Shown one piece after another: positions 35,996 through 47,439 of a stretch of 64,000 bases of DNA. Origin of the DNA: Siphonodentalium dalli (lineage: Eukaryota; Mollusca; Scaphopoda; Gadilida; Siphonodentaliidae). Every line of letters starts with the position of its first letter. The stretch's first letter is position 1. The position numbers and the translations under genes were made by a program. The DNA lies in contig CP136063.1 of assembly GCA_032622095.1 (NCBI GenBank), positions 270,003,426-270,067,425 of the forward strand. Reading direction: 5' to 3'. The notes under the pieces are model-generated. The model did not search any database. It had not been told where the DNA came from and saw only the letters and a list, made by a program, of their open reading frames with translations.

Positions 35996-38670
35996 AAAGA
36001 AATAGAGGATCTCCAATGAGTCGCAATTATATACGAAATTTAATAAACAGCGAGGCTCGAATCGAATTTAGTGGACGAAGTTAATACATAGAATGGCGAC
36101 GAATTTGATATTCATTTTTATCACATAATCACATTTTAGTAAGGCATTGATCTCGAAACGGCTGGGGTTAAAACAAAATTAATATTGATTTCCTTATCAC
36201 AACCAAACAGGAAGTAAAGACACTTTCACGAAAAAATATAGCTCCATTTTAAATATGTTTTTTCATGTTGACAACATTGTGCAACGGCCCATGTTTATCT
36301 CACAAACAACACCAAACAACCCTACACAAATCGAATGTCATAATTGTATTCTTATTAACATAATAATAATGTTCCGGCATTATTCGACATCATTGCGGTA
36401 ATTGTTACGTCAATGTGCGTGCCGATAATACACGTGCGTCTTACTAACATATATGAGGCCGGGTTTAGGTCATAATATGTGATAAACATCATTATAAAAC
36501 ATAGCGTCTGTCACACACGTTTCTTGTTCCAGACATGTTATGTCATACACTATATTAATCTAAATAAAAGGTAAAATACGTTAATTTAAAATTAGCGTAT
36601 TAACGCTAGAACCCTGCTGGAACTATCTGGAGTGTTATAACGTAGGCTGTGATTTTCCAAAAGTTAGAAAGCTTGAATTGGAAAATTCTAACTCATCTGG
36701 TGAATGATGTGAGGGGATGGTGTATCAGGGTTTTCGTTAGCGGTTGGGGAATGGGTTATTGTCATTATTAACAAACTAAAGGGTTTAGTAATGTACTGAA
36801 GTTGTTGTCATTTGACACTGAATGATATTGGTTTTGTTGGTTCCGTAAATGTTGTAGCGAAACATCAAGTTAAATCCGCGAGTGTTCGTAACGCTACGGA
36901 CAACTATATAGAGGACACTGTTGGCGATTTATTCTATTTCCGACTTCACTACAAAACTACGAATTATTTATTCCTGATCAACATTCCTGATCAAACGTTA
37001 TTTGACAACGTAATCAGATAGAATCAACCACGTGGCTATAAGCGATATCCATCTTGATATCTTGAATAAGGCAATAATTATCGATGTGTGTAGCCCTGAA
37101 GTAAATATGTTTTTCCTGAAATAATTCACAATAGTGGTCAACTGTCCGATAGTACATACGACAGTATAGTTATTGTTATATGTGTTCCCGGATCTAGGAT
37201 ACACTTCCTTTCCCCAGCGATTGTAATGATAGGGTTAGATACGCACATTACGTGCTAAATGATATAGTATAAGAACTCACAAGCATAATTAACAAGATCA
37301 TATTCTTAAATGGTTATAACTGGTAGCAACCATTGTATAAGTGAGGCAGCATCAAACCAGTATCAATATATAGTAAACAATAGTATGGTACTCTTCATAG
37401 ACAAGGGTATCATGGTATCTCAGACTTTATTTGGACGCATGGTACACGGAGACAGAACATAAAAGTTATAGAATCTTCTGGACCCTTTATTGTTCCCGTA
37501 CGCGGCCAACTGTACCTTCTCTACTAGACCACGGGACACAACGCGTTATCGGGCAAATACAACAAGAAAACCAATATCAGAACTGGTAACGCGCTCAAGA
37601 TCATAGCGAACCAAAGACGGACGCTTTGGATCGTATATGGACTATATCTGATTTTTTGACGTCAATAATTATTATCTAATACGACGCAGCTGTTTTGAAT
37701 TACGCGAGCGCCTTTGTAGTACAGTAGATCGGTGGGCTTAAAGCATTAATGTCGTAATCGGAAAATCGTGTTACTGTCTTTCGATTACTGGTATTGCAAA
37801 TGAGAATTATGAACATTGAATTACAATGTAAGTTCATTCGTAGCGTTAGTTTACCTTTTATTGAGAAAATAAGACACAATAAATAACGACACTATAGTAA
37901 CTACAGTTTACACATATCGGGGAGAGTAAAAATTGATCGAAATTCCTGATGTGAAATATAAGAAGAATGTCATCACAAATTTACCGTTCTACTGTGCGAA
38001 GGTGGGCATTTAATGTACAGCACACGGTACGGTGGGGTACTGTGCGAAACGAAATAACATATATTCAATAAGGAATTAATTGTTATCATAAGACTATATA
38101 TTGCATACATGTATGTGATAATCCATAAATATACTATTTTCTGGAATAGGAAGGAACACATAATTATGAACAAAGCAGAAGATACATGTACATCCAGGCG
38201 AACTCGGTCAATGGGGAAAGTTACATGATGACGTTTTTCGTCGATTGTCGTTGACCCAGCGTCAAGAAAAGAAATACATTGGTTAAATCTGGGACCAATA
38301 TATACATATTATATTACTCCCAGGTTAAATTCATTAAAGATGTTCCCGTTCCCCTCTCGACAAGGTATAACTATTTTCACTTTGATGTTGGTACTAGTAC
38401 ATGTAGTTTATAACCATCAATAGTCTAGCTGTCGATCAAGACTACCCGGAAGTACGATTTGCCTAATTTATACTGGAAATTACGATTGGGGTCCATTCAT
38501 TCGACGAACCCAGGAAATATAGCCTCATGTGAATCTTATTTGGAGGGAATACCAGAGAATCTATAAACTGATTTTGATAATAAAAAAGCCACAGTGGTTT
38601 TGCTTTGGTTCGTTAATTACGCTATAGTGCATGATCATGTTATACTATACATGTATACCCATGATTGTAA
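35996..38670. other. AT-rich DNA without recognisable features
   Basis: No gene, RNA or repeat could be supported here. Frames of 60-70 codons are scattered and carry no recognisable motifs. Confidence 0.6.
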
Positions 38671-38701
38671 TTATCTCATATATATTTTGAAGACCTCTGT
38701 T

Positions 38702-38702
<1 letters not shown>

Positions 38703-38732
<30 letters not shown>

Positions 38733-38741
38733 ATGTCTGTC
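38703..38741 (+). repeat. (TCTG)n/(TTTG)n microsatellite
   Basis: About nine tetranucleotide units, with TTTG and TATG variants. Confidence 0.97.
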
Positions 38742-38796
38742 ATTGATACAAATCTACGATTCTCGACCGATCGGGACGAAACTTGGTACGTTTGTG

Positions 38797-39270
38797 TAGT
38801 TTGACCAGGCGGTCGTCGTTGTCGTATTGGCGAGCCCGTGCGGCGCCCGATTCGCGCATGCGCAGACGAGATCTCGGAAACGGGTGGAGCTATCGACTTG
38901 AAATTTGCTATGTGAATGTATCTTGCCCCGGATACGAATTTTATCGGGTCGCCGAGTCCGTGCGACGCCAGCTTCGCGCATGCGCAGACGAGATCTCGGA
39001 AACGGGTGGAGCTATCGACTTGAAAATTGCTATGTGAATGTATCTTGCCCCGGATACGATGTTTATCGGGTCGCCGAGTCCGTGCGACGCCAGCTTCGCG
39101 CATGCGCAGACGAGATCTCGGAAACGGGTGGAGCTATCGACTTGAAATTTGCTATGTGAATGTTTCTTGCCCCGGATACGAATTTTATCGGGTCGCCGAG
39201 CCCGTGCGACGCCAGGTTCGCGCATGCGCAGACCAGATCTCGAAAACGGGTGAAGCTATCGACTTGAAAT
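38797..39270 (+). repeat. 122-bp tandem cores (four)
   Basis: The anchor TTCGCGCATGCGCAGA occurs at 38851, 38973, 39095 and 39217, exactly 122 bases apart. Each unit has GAGATCTCGGAAACGGGTG, GCTATCGACTTGAAA and GGATACGA. The units encode long frames on both strands only because they lack stops. Confidence 0.97.
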
Positions 39271-39369
39271 TTGGTTTTTTAATAGCCCGGACAACGTCGG
39301 GCTGGGTAGAGCTATCGACTTGAAAGTTGGTTTTTGAATAGCCCGGACAACGTCGGGCTCATCGGCTAG

Positions 39370-40540
39370 TAGAATATAAAATATATTGTTTTCGCGAATG
39401 ACCAACTCAGAATTCCGTTAAAATAACAATAACAACCAGCACCTAATTAACGAACCGGCGACCGACTTGGCCGTCTCCGACCACAACCCCCAGTGGGCTA
39501 CAGAACGAAAAATATCTATAAAAGTTGAAATATAAGACTTTCAAATTATATTTTTCATCTCTTTTATTTGTAATTGACATAGCTTGTCATAAACCAAAAA
39601 TCAACATTATTGACATAAAACTGTAAAGGACAATAAAATAAATTGAAATCCCCAACTACACCTTTTATCGGACTCGGCCTCCGGTTCGCAGTTCGACTTT
39701 TAATGCTCCCAAAAATTTCCATTATCTATAAATAAAACGCCCAGCGAACCATAGCCAGCGATTATTTTATAGGGAGAAACGCAACTCTCATTCACCTCTA
39801 TGTAATTAATTTGCACTCTTAGCGAGAGCGGCTGAGAGGGTCTCTATGTCAGGAGAGATGGCTTTCAATAGAAAACTAATAGGGAATAAACAATGTTTTA
39901 TCGCATAATCTGTCATGTTTACCCCAAAAAAATCACATACATGCTCATGCTAGTGGAGATGAAAACAATTGATACTTACATGTATTTAATTTACAGATGA
40001 CTAATTTTTAGCAGCTTTCTATCCTTGCGGTTCGTTTTTTTTTCTGTTTAGTGTCATGATGTTGGAATTTCAATGTTGCATGGGTCCTCAGAATGATAAA
40101 TAGATCCGTGATTCTCTTTCCAACTGAATCACAACATTGGAATTTAACATCAATGGCACCATGCATGCATGCTCTCAGCCTTGCATGTATCTTGCCAAGG
40201 TACATTACATTTGGAAAGAGGATGACAAATATTCCTTCAAGGAGAGTGAATTTCACGAAGGTATCGTCAGTCGGGATTTTGAGTCCCCCATATTCTCCTT
40301 TTGGTTGATTGGTGTCTTTCAGAGAAGTGAATATTTGTTTTCTGTCACCATCGGGGGTCAATACTATGAAACTTTATCTTTGTAAGAATCTCCAATTGTT
40401 TGTAAGAAATAACAATTTATCATTCCGCCAATACTATGAACCTACGATTACAAACATAAATCACAAATAGTACGTGTTCTTTGTATTTACAAATATCACA
40501 AAGAATGTTCGAGTACTATGAAACATATTTTTTCAGTTTT
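39370..40540. other. No supported feature
   Basis: AT-rich DNA. A 117-codon minus-strand frame at 40008-40361 overlaps an 82-codon plus-strand frame. Neither has recognisable motifs, so no gene is called. Confidence 0.5.
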
Positions 40541-41190
40541 CGCACCCTTAACCCGGATAATATATCCATCTATGATACGCAGGGACGTGGCGACAAGGGG
40601 TCGATTCACCCCCTCGTGAAAATATTTTGTCAGCTGGAAATCTCAAGTACATCCCACATGCAGGGACGTCGCGACAAGGGTTTTGGGTTATGTTTCTCGC
40701 CCCAAACATTTTATCAACACGTTCAACAGCTGGAAATTTAATACCTGAAACAACATGAATTGGAAATTTTACAACAACAATAGGTTGAACTTGTTCTGTT
40801 ATTTTGTTTTTCCAACAATTTATTAGGGGGTATGTGTTTGTTTTAGACCAACATTTGCATATTTATCTCCTTTGGTCAAAAGTTTGGATTGAAATGGCCT
40901 ATATTTAGAAATTGTCTAACCTTAGGGGGTCAGCTTGGATGTGAGGTAGCAGTATGTGTTCCTTGTAACTACTGAAATTACCCAATTTATTGAAAGTTAC
41001 AACGTTCAGGAACTTGTCTAGAATGTCTATATAGGGTGTCAAACATAAATTGTCGATTTTCACATCCTTAAACCGGAGCATATAACCATCTGATTCGCAG
41101 GGATGTAGCCCCCTTATGAAAATGTGTTATCAATGGAAATCTCATAAACAGGGACATGGCGATAGTGGTCTTGGGAACACGATGCCTGGC
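40540..41190. repeat. Degenerate repeat with CAGGGACGTGGCGACAAGG words
   Basis: Related stretches at about 40535-40640, 40640-40745 and 41055-41180 combine CGCA(C/T)CCTTAA(A)CCGGA, CAGGGA(C/T)GT, GCGACAAGGG and TGGAAAT(C/T)T. Spacing is irregular. Confidence 0.7.
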
Positions 41191-41627
41191 ACATTCTTCC
41201 AGAAATAGTGCCTTTTGGTAATTGGTTAGAGACATTTCGTTGTTCTTGTCTTGATCAAGTATAGTTTATAAATGACAAATAAATAAAAATGAAGCGTGTT
41301 CCCAATGTGAGTATGATTTTTCGCTCAAGAAAGCATTGCGAGGTAAATGTACTCATGGTCATGGGCGGATTATCATTTGAGTTTCAATCGTCGACGCGAA
41401 TACATTTGGTCACGGTAAAGGACACGAATACGAAGATGCAAGCACAGCATAAATGCAGTGACGTGGCAAGATGTTCTCTTCGATGTGCCAACGTCGATAT
41501 CCAACTGTATCCCCACCCCTCAATTAGAAACTTCTGTTTCTGTGAAATGTAATTGTTTACCCCGGTTGGCTTCTGATTTTCAAGCCGTAACAGTAAGTTG
41601 TCCACCCCTTGGGTTGGACATATTGAT

Positions 41628-41945
41628 TAAATATGACTAACTTAGTGTTAGTCACACACATTTTGAGTAACTTTGGTCAAGTATTGGAATTATTGGCACA
41701 TAATTCAGCAACTTTAGTTTTCGCCTTCCAATTGACTAAGAAAAGTTATGACTAAATCCTGGCAATTTTGACTAATTAGTCGTTTGGATCCCCATTTCTT
41801 AGTCGTTATGACTAACATCACCCTAGTTATTTTGATTAATGTTATGCCTCAGTCATGTTGTCTGAACTAAATCAGTCATCCTGAGGAAAAACGTTTGACT
41901 AACATATGTTAGTCATATTGACTAACTTTTGTTATCAGCGTAGAA
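41628..41945. repeat. TTAGTCA/TGACTAA degenerate repeat zone
   Basis: More than a dozen TGACTAA, TTAGTCA and close variants in both orientations. It includes the perfect 18-base palindrome GACTAACATATGTTAGTC at 41897-41914. Confidence 0.8.
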
Positions 41946-42144
41946 AATTTTTAATACTTTCCTCTTGATATACGATTCCATCGCTATATGGAATTTATAG
42001 GCATTTTGTTTATTTAAAGGGTGCATATGGAAATTATAGAATGGACACCCCATCGCCATACTGAGCCCATAAAGCCACGTCCCTATCTAGATATATTGTA
42101 AGATATTGGAGCAGTTTGAAATTATAAAATGACCACCACTCCTA

Positions 42145-42400
42145 TTGGTTTGGTTTGGTTTATTAGGGTTTATCGTCGTTCTAACCACTAGGCCACACAC
42201 GACGTTGTCAATTTTACGGGTGGAGGAAAGACCACACAGAGGCTTGATTTCACCGAGAAATCGTCCCACTGCGTGTAGAAACCACCGATCCCCCGGAAAG
42301 CAACTGACAAACTTGCCCAGATACACGATTCCGGTCACCCTCCATATGACGGGGTTCGAATCAGCTTCGTCAGGGCTGGACGGCCTGTGACGGTGTAATG
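42145..42400 (-). repeat. SINE-like or LINE-3'-end relic
   Basis: The minus strand contains GTGGCCTAGTGGTTAGAACG (A-box-like, tRNA-derived type) followed by ACGATAAACC and a (CAAAC)n-like tail to about 42148. The plus strand has GGGGTTCGAATC (B-box-like) at about 42351-42362, in the opposite sense, so the element is rearranged or composite. No intact tRNA fold was found. Confidence 0.5.
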
Positions 42401-42654
42401 CACCTGGACCGACAGGACCACCGGGGCCCCCACCACTCCTATAACCGATACCATTAGCACGTCCCTGCTTCATGAAATCATAGGATGATCACAATATATA
42501 TAATGCTATACCATCAAAATAATATTTTATTTTCACAAACTGAATGGTTGTAAATTTGTAATTTGTAAAAACAATGATACCAAATTGGTTGTAGTACTCG
42601 TTATTACACTGACTTGTACTTACATACACACACTACAAACGAACAGTTTATTTG

Positions 42655-42876
42655 TTAACGTTGCGCAGACAAGTGGTCATCAACGTAGCAATCCGTGAAC
42701 CGATTGGATAGCTCTGATAAGTGATCACCTCTCAACTTATGATTGGTTATTTCTTTGGTAACTTTGGCTTGGCGTGATTCAATATATTGTGAATCACTCA
42801 CAGGCAAAGGTTTGTCCGTAAGCAATCTACAATAATCAACAGTAGATCTTTGTGAAATATGCGAGATTTTGTTAGC
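42655..42876 (-). other. Unassigned 74-codon open frame downstream of the P-like relic
   Basis: An open frame without ATG lies between a TGA at 42877-42879 and a TAA at 42655. An AG at an intron-like position (ATTATTGTAG) falls inside it. It could be a last exon of the THAP/P-like gene on the same strand, but I see no family motif and chance is a fair explanation. Confidence 0.12.
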
Positions 42877-43049
42877 TCATCGTTTCATAGTACCGGCGTT
42901 ATCACTATTCACAATATGATAGCACGCAGTGTAACTTCCCCATATAAATCGTTGTCAGTTATTTTAGCTCTATATACATGTCCGTCTAATTTGAACTGGT
43001 ATTCAGATAACATTGATAACGGGTGCATGGGAGCAGAGTGGTGAGTTAG

Positions 43050-43092
43050 TTTTTTCTAAGTTTTTCTAAGTTTTTCTAAGTTTCTAAGTTTC
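43050..43092 (+). repeat. 10-bp minisatellite
   Basis: Three to four tandem copies of TTTTTCTAAG. Confidence 0.9.
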
Positions 43093-43206
43093 ACCTCTCG
43101 CCCAGGTATTGCAATAATACGGCTAAATTTTCCCTGTACTATGAAACCACTGTGATAGTTAACACAAATATGTAATTACAAATTTATAAATACAATTTGT
43201 ATTTAC

Positions 43207-43794
43207 AGGTATAAAATTGTTCATAGTATTGACCCCTGATTGATTTTTTTCCACAATTAAATTATCTACACAATTGCAGCTTGTGTGGTTTTCAGTTGCT
43301 TTAAATATGCAATATCCTGCAATGTACATTGATGCATTAGATAGCGGCAATGATGCCACAATATCACTGATACCTGTGACAATTTGTGCTGGAGTGTCTT
43401 GGGGTACTGGAAAATCCAAATAATTTGGTTGGCTTGATTGTTTGGTACAGATACTTCCGATGGTAACTAAAATCTTGTCAGTATCATCGACGCAATTTGA
43501 TGTTTTTGGCGGTTTTAGTGCTGCAGTAACAAAGCATTTCCTGAATGAATTTGCGAAGTGATCAGCCTCTGGATTGTCCCGAAATCCACCTGAAGATCTG
43601 ATACCTGAAAACAAGTTCTCTAGACAATCCTGATTTAGTCTGTTAGTAAGGAGGTATTTAAGTCCGTCTTTAGAGAGTTGCTTCCAAAGTTCAAAAAGAC
43701 AAGCGATGGAAACTCTCCATCCATTTAGAAAGTGTAGTTCCTTCTTGTTTCCAATTGGTCTCATTTTCTCCACCCATATCTTGCACTCTTTCAA
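43207..43794 (-). pseudogene. P-like transposase last recognised exon, C-terminal region
   Basis: About 195 codons with a leading helix (KIWVEKMRPIGN) and then YLLTNRLNQDCLENLFSGIR, the strongest match to P-like transposases (LNQD.LE..FS.IR..GG). A further segment with MYIAGYCIFKA and a Cys pair (CNC) follows. It reads into a donor-like CCT/GTAAAT at 43206, so another exon may follow. There is no ATG at its start. The 61-codon frame just upstream is in another frame. Confidence 0.82.
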
Positions 43795-44737
43795 AAATTA
43801 TTCGTGGAGCGACCCATTCTGCAATGCTGCTCGATGGGGTTTGAGTGTGCTTTTCATTTGCTTTGAGTTGAAGCAATCGAAAAGCATATCAATGTTTTAT
43901 AGAGCCCATATACAGAATGAGCAGGTGATGCCACAGTGTCCTGGGCCCACAAACAGGGTAACCCGCCTTGCTCACCGGAAGCTTATATTATGCTAATGAT
44001 GAACAGACAGTCTGCCGTAGGAGCAGTTTTAGCCAGTCAAAAATAAAAATAGTGTAAATAAAATTGTAGAGAATCCTGAATATCATGAATTGATTACACG
44101 ATGGTATACACTTACAAAGTCAAAAATTTACAACTATAAATTCAACAACAGTCGTAGTCAGGTTATATTGTTTATATAAACATCGGAGGTGCCCTTGTTG
44201 TCAGCGGGAGGTATCGGAATCCACCGAGATCGCATCGGGCGCATACATTCCTATATTTTACATATTTCCGCGTTATCATATGTGTATTTTACATATTAAA
44301 TATAGTATACACAAATTATGGCATCCAGGTGAGACATAAAAATCTCTCGCGGAAAACAGACGCAAACGGACGGACGGGCGGACTGACTAAACGGCACACA
44401 TTGAATGTCGGCCACAAAACGTTATCCTACATTATATATTAAATATATGTATTAGCGTCTTTTATGCGTGCAAGGAGTTGGACTGTTGGAGTCGGCAATA
44501 TTTATAACAAATAACGCTATTTAATTATATGCATATATGTGCGTGTTTACCTGCTTGTATTTTTGGGGCCTGAAGTTCCCGTCTTTGTAAAACAAGTGCG
44601 TTTATCATGTACTCATATACAAACCATAACCATGCATACATGGGTATGAATGTTTCACTTCATATACTCATTAAAAGATATCAACATTGACAATTAATTA
44701 TCGAATAATCCACACACTATCGTGGAAGGTTATTTCG
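43716..44737. repeat. ~1.02-kb tandem duplication, copy A
   Basis: Runs from TCCATCCATTTAG to GGTTATTTCG. It covers the first ~80 bases of the last transposase exon and its upstream intron-like sequence. Confidence 0.97.
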
Positions 44738-44922
44738 TTTCTTTGACCAAGGGAGGGCCCGTTGTTTGATTACCTATAATTCCCGTATAAAAATAAATAA
44801 CTCATAGATGAACCACTCTTTATATATAATGCAGTAGCTTAACAGTATGGGAAACAAAGCTGATACATGTAGTAAGCATTTTTACACGACAAGACAACAT
44901 GCGTTATCATATATGTGTATTT

Positions 44923-45930
44923 TCCATCCATTTAGAAAGTGTAGTTCCTTCTTGTTTCCAATTGGTCTCATTTTCTCCACCCATATCTTGCACTCTTTTA
45001 AAAATTATTCGTGGAGCGACCCATTCTGCAATGCTGCTCGATGGGGTTTGAGTGTGCTTTTCATTTGCGTTGAGTTGAAGCAATCGAAAAGCATATCAAT
45101 GTTTTATAGAGCCCATATACAGAATGAGCAGGTGATGCCACAGTGTCCTGGGCCCACAAACAGGGTACCCCGCCTTGCTCACCGGAAGCTTATATTATGC
45201 TAATGATGAACAGACAGTCTGCCGTAGGAGCAGTTTTAGCCAGTCAAAAATAAAAATAGTGTAAATAAAATTGTAGAGAATCCTGAATATCATGAATTGA
45301 TTACACGATGGTATACACTTACAAAGTCAAAAATTTACAACTATAAATTCAACAACAGTCGTAGTCAGGTTATATTGTTTATATAAACATCGGAGGTGCC
45401 CTTGTTGTTAGCGGGAGGTATCGGAACCCACCGAGATCGCATCGGGCGCATACATTCCTATATTTTACATATTTCCGCGTTATCATATGTGTATTTTACA
45501 TATTAAATATAGTATACACAAATTATGGCATCCAGGTGAGACATAAAAATATCTCGCGGAAAACAGACGCAAACGGACGGACGGGCGGACTGACTAAACG
45601 GCAGACATTGAATGTCGGCCACAAAACGTTATCCTACATTATATATTAAATATATGTATTAGCGTCTTTTATGCGTGCAAGGAGTTGGACTGTTGGAGTC
45701 GGCAATATTTATAACAAATAACGCTATTTAATTATATGCATATATGTGCGTGTTTACCTGCTTGTATTTTTGGGGCCTGAAGTTCCCGTCTTTGTAAAAC
45801 AAGTGCGTTTATCAAACCATAACCATTCATACTTGGGTATGAATGTTTCACTTCATATACTCATTAAAAGATATCAACATTGACAATTAATTATCGAATA
45901 ATCCACACACTATCGTGGAAGGTTATTTCG
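44923..45930. repeat. ~1.01-kb tandem duplication, copy B
   Basis: Same boundaries as copy A at about 98-99% identity. It lacks a dozen bases (TGTACTCATATA-like, about 44605) and has scattered substitutions. A 185-base spacer separates the copies. Copy B joins exon 3 directly, copy A joins the last exon. Confidence 0.97.
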
Positions 45931-46390
45931 CCTGTACGCTGAAAGCCAGAAAATTGCCTGCTGATTCCAGAATAACATCCAGTAGATTGTATCCAACGTT
46001 GTAGAGAACGAACGCTAGGAAGAACGAATATGTTAGACAAAAATCTATATGCTATTGGACTCTGATAATGTAATGATAATGCAAGCATTTTATCTTTGTT
46101 GTCAAATCTGTAACCTTTTTTCTTCCTTCCTGCCATTATTACCTGGGACTTGACAAAATGATATGCGCTCTCAGGAATTATCTGCTTTATATCCGAAAGT
46201 ACCGAATCAAGCTTCAGCTTTCTCTTAACACTTTTTGATGAGTCTAGCTTTTTCTTCAGTCGATGAACACGAACACGTTCACGTTTCAACTGCCTTTCAA
46301 TTCGTGCATGCTGTAGATGAGCAGGTAACTCGTGTGACGCAGGTAACTCATTCAACTGCTTCGTAGTGGTAGGATCATCATGTGTGTCAA
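45931..46390 (-). pseudogene. P-like transposase exon 3, coiled coil and helical domain
   Basis: Acceptor TTTTTTTTCAG ends at 46391. Residues 20-60 are rich in Arg, Lys and Leu heptads (ARIERQLKRERVRVHRLKKK), the dimerising coiled coil. A helical segment follows with DNKDKMLALSLHYQSPIAY, LPSVRSLQRW and GCYSGI, the hallmark of the N-terminal region of P-like transposases. The sequence is cut off at about 45931, where the duplicated segment begins. A possible donor (CAGC before GTACAGG) lies just before it. Confidence 0.8.
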
Positions 46391-46593
46391 CTGAAAAAAA
46401 TTCAAATGTAGGAAATATACTTCGGGTTATTAACATTTCAAACCCATAACAGTCAATATATATAGCATATGTGTTATCTAACTAATCTACAAATACCACA
46501 GCAAACTATTGCTGGGTTTTTAACTTTGAAAACTAAGTCTACTCATACATGCATACATGTATAACAAGCACGTGTATAGTATTTCCAGATATA

Positions 46594-46945
46594 TTAATTA
46601 GAATATATAATATCTCCGATATATCTGAAGATGTAGAATTCATGTGAACTCAGCTGCATGGAATCAAACATCTGCAATATGATATAGTAAAACTCATCTG
46701 CAATTCTCTTGCTGTCAACTTCCTGATGTCGCTGTATAATCCGACGGTTTGTCGAAATTTTTGGTGGCGGATTTGGCACATTAAACAGCATTGGTACAGC
46801 TCCAGGGTGAAGGCTTTTCTTTAGCTCAGTCCTAAACATGGAATCTTCGAAATGAACTGAACACAGACGGGAATTTCTGTAGAGATGGTCGGATGTCTTC
46901 TGCTTTAGGCCTTCCACTCTTGAGAATTGGACCCAAATGTCGCAC
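46594..46945 (-). pseudogene. P-like transposase exon 2, THAP domain C-terminal half
   Basis: An acceptor (TTGCTTTCATGCAG) ends at 46946. The in-frame protein has CDIWVQF (the conserved Trp), RLCSVHFED (the C-x2-H ligands plus the usual F) and a GAVPMLF motif, all typical of a THAP finger. The frame that fits is one base off from the phase left by exon 1, so a one-base change or an unrecognised splice site must intervene. The exon probably ends before the stop at 46594, but the donor is unclear. Confidence 0.75.
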
Positions 46946-47266
46946 CTGCATGAAAGCAATTGTACAAAATAATATACAGTGTGTATGTGCCATTTAAATA
47001 TATGAAACCTCTTCATTTATACACACACCATTATGTAATACAACTGATTTGGGTGTATGTAAATTATAATGGGCTATGCACATGTGTGCATTGAAATATT
47101 TGTCCGATTATATTGGTATATATGACAATAAAATGCTATATAAGGTCAAACTTGAAGTTTAAAAATTATTTCTCGCATAATCTATTTTAAAGCTGTTGTG
47201 TAAATTATCTATATAATTGTGAACTATCAAATAAATAACATTATTGAATGAGACAAGCATATTTAC

Positions 47267-47432
47267 CTCTCTTCTCCTTTGGGAAGCGGAAGAATGAACA
47301 CTGGCCACCTGGACAATCATTATCTTGCTTGTCATTCTTCCATCTGGCATTGGCACAATTGATAGCTGCGCAATGTGTTTTGGACTTTTTTGGTGCTTTA
47401 GCCAGAAGCGTGGTGCTCGCTTCAGTATCCAT
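47267..47432 (-). pseudogene. P-like transposase exon 1, THAP domain N-terminal half
   Basis: ATG at 47432. About 55 codons with a basic start and the first two zinc ligands in CAAINC, then CSFFRFPKEKR, the FP motif usual in THAP fingers. It reads into a donor (AG before GTAAAT) at 47266. THAP domains bind DNA through a C2CH zinc site. The other two ligands are in the next exon. Confidence 0.8.
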
Positions 47433-47439
47433 TTTGGAA

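Larger units (their letters stand above)
38674..39369 (+). mobile_element. Non-autonomous Helitron/pearl-like element
   Basis: Order of parts: candidate 5' end TCTCATATATATT after an A; a TTTG/TCTG microsatellite (about 38697-38741); four cores with exact 122-bp spacing; two copies of a short hairpin AGCCCGGACAACGTCGGGCT (39284-39303, 39340-39359); then six bases and CTAG at 39366-39369 followed by T. A 3' hairpin shortly before CTRR with a T after it is the Helitron signature. Tandem cores next to a tetranucleotide run are as described for bivalve pearl/HINE elements. The 5' end is inferred. Confidence 0.7.
43207..47432 (-). pseudogene. THAP-domain/P-element-like transposase gene, broken
   Basis: Four coding pieces on the minus strand in correct order: the N-terminal half of a THAP zinc finger (47432-47267), the second half (46945 on), a coiled coil with the helical domain (46390-45931) and the C-terminal region of P-like transposases (43794-43207). 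Intron-like spacers with GT and AG ends separate them. The RNase H-like catalytic core with its GTP-binding insert, which should lie between pieces three and four, is absent. In its place is a ~1-kb tandem duplication that includes the start of the last exon. The exon 1/exon 2 phases also differ by one base. The gene is therefore a relic, or an internally deleted element. No terminal inverted repeats were identified. Confidence 0.85.

Noticed and set aside
38645-39323. Frames of 75-152 codons on both strands in the 122-bp repeat
   Set aside because: Period 122 is not a multiple of three and the frames are open on both strands. They are repeat artefacts.
40008-40361. 117-codon minus-strand frame as a gene
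   Set aside because: No family resemblance and an overlapping frame on the other strand. Not enough to call an exon.
42340-42370. tRNA gene around GGGGTTCGAATC
   Set aside because: No acceptor, D or anticodon arms could be laid out. The A-box-like sequence is on the opposite strand, so it is a SINE-like relic.
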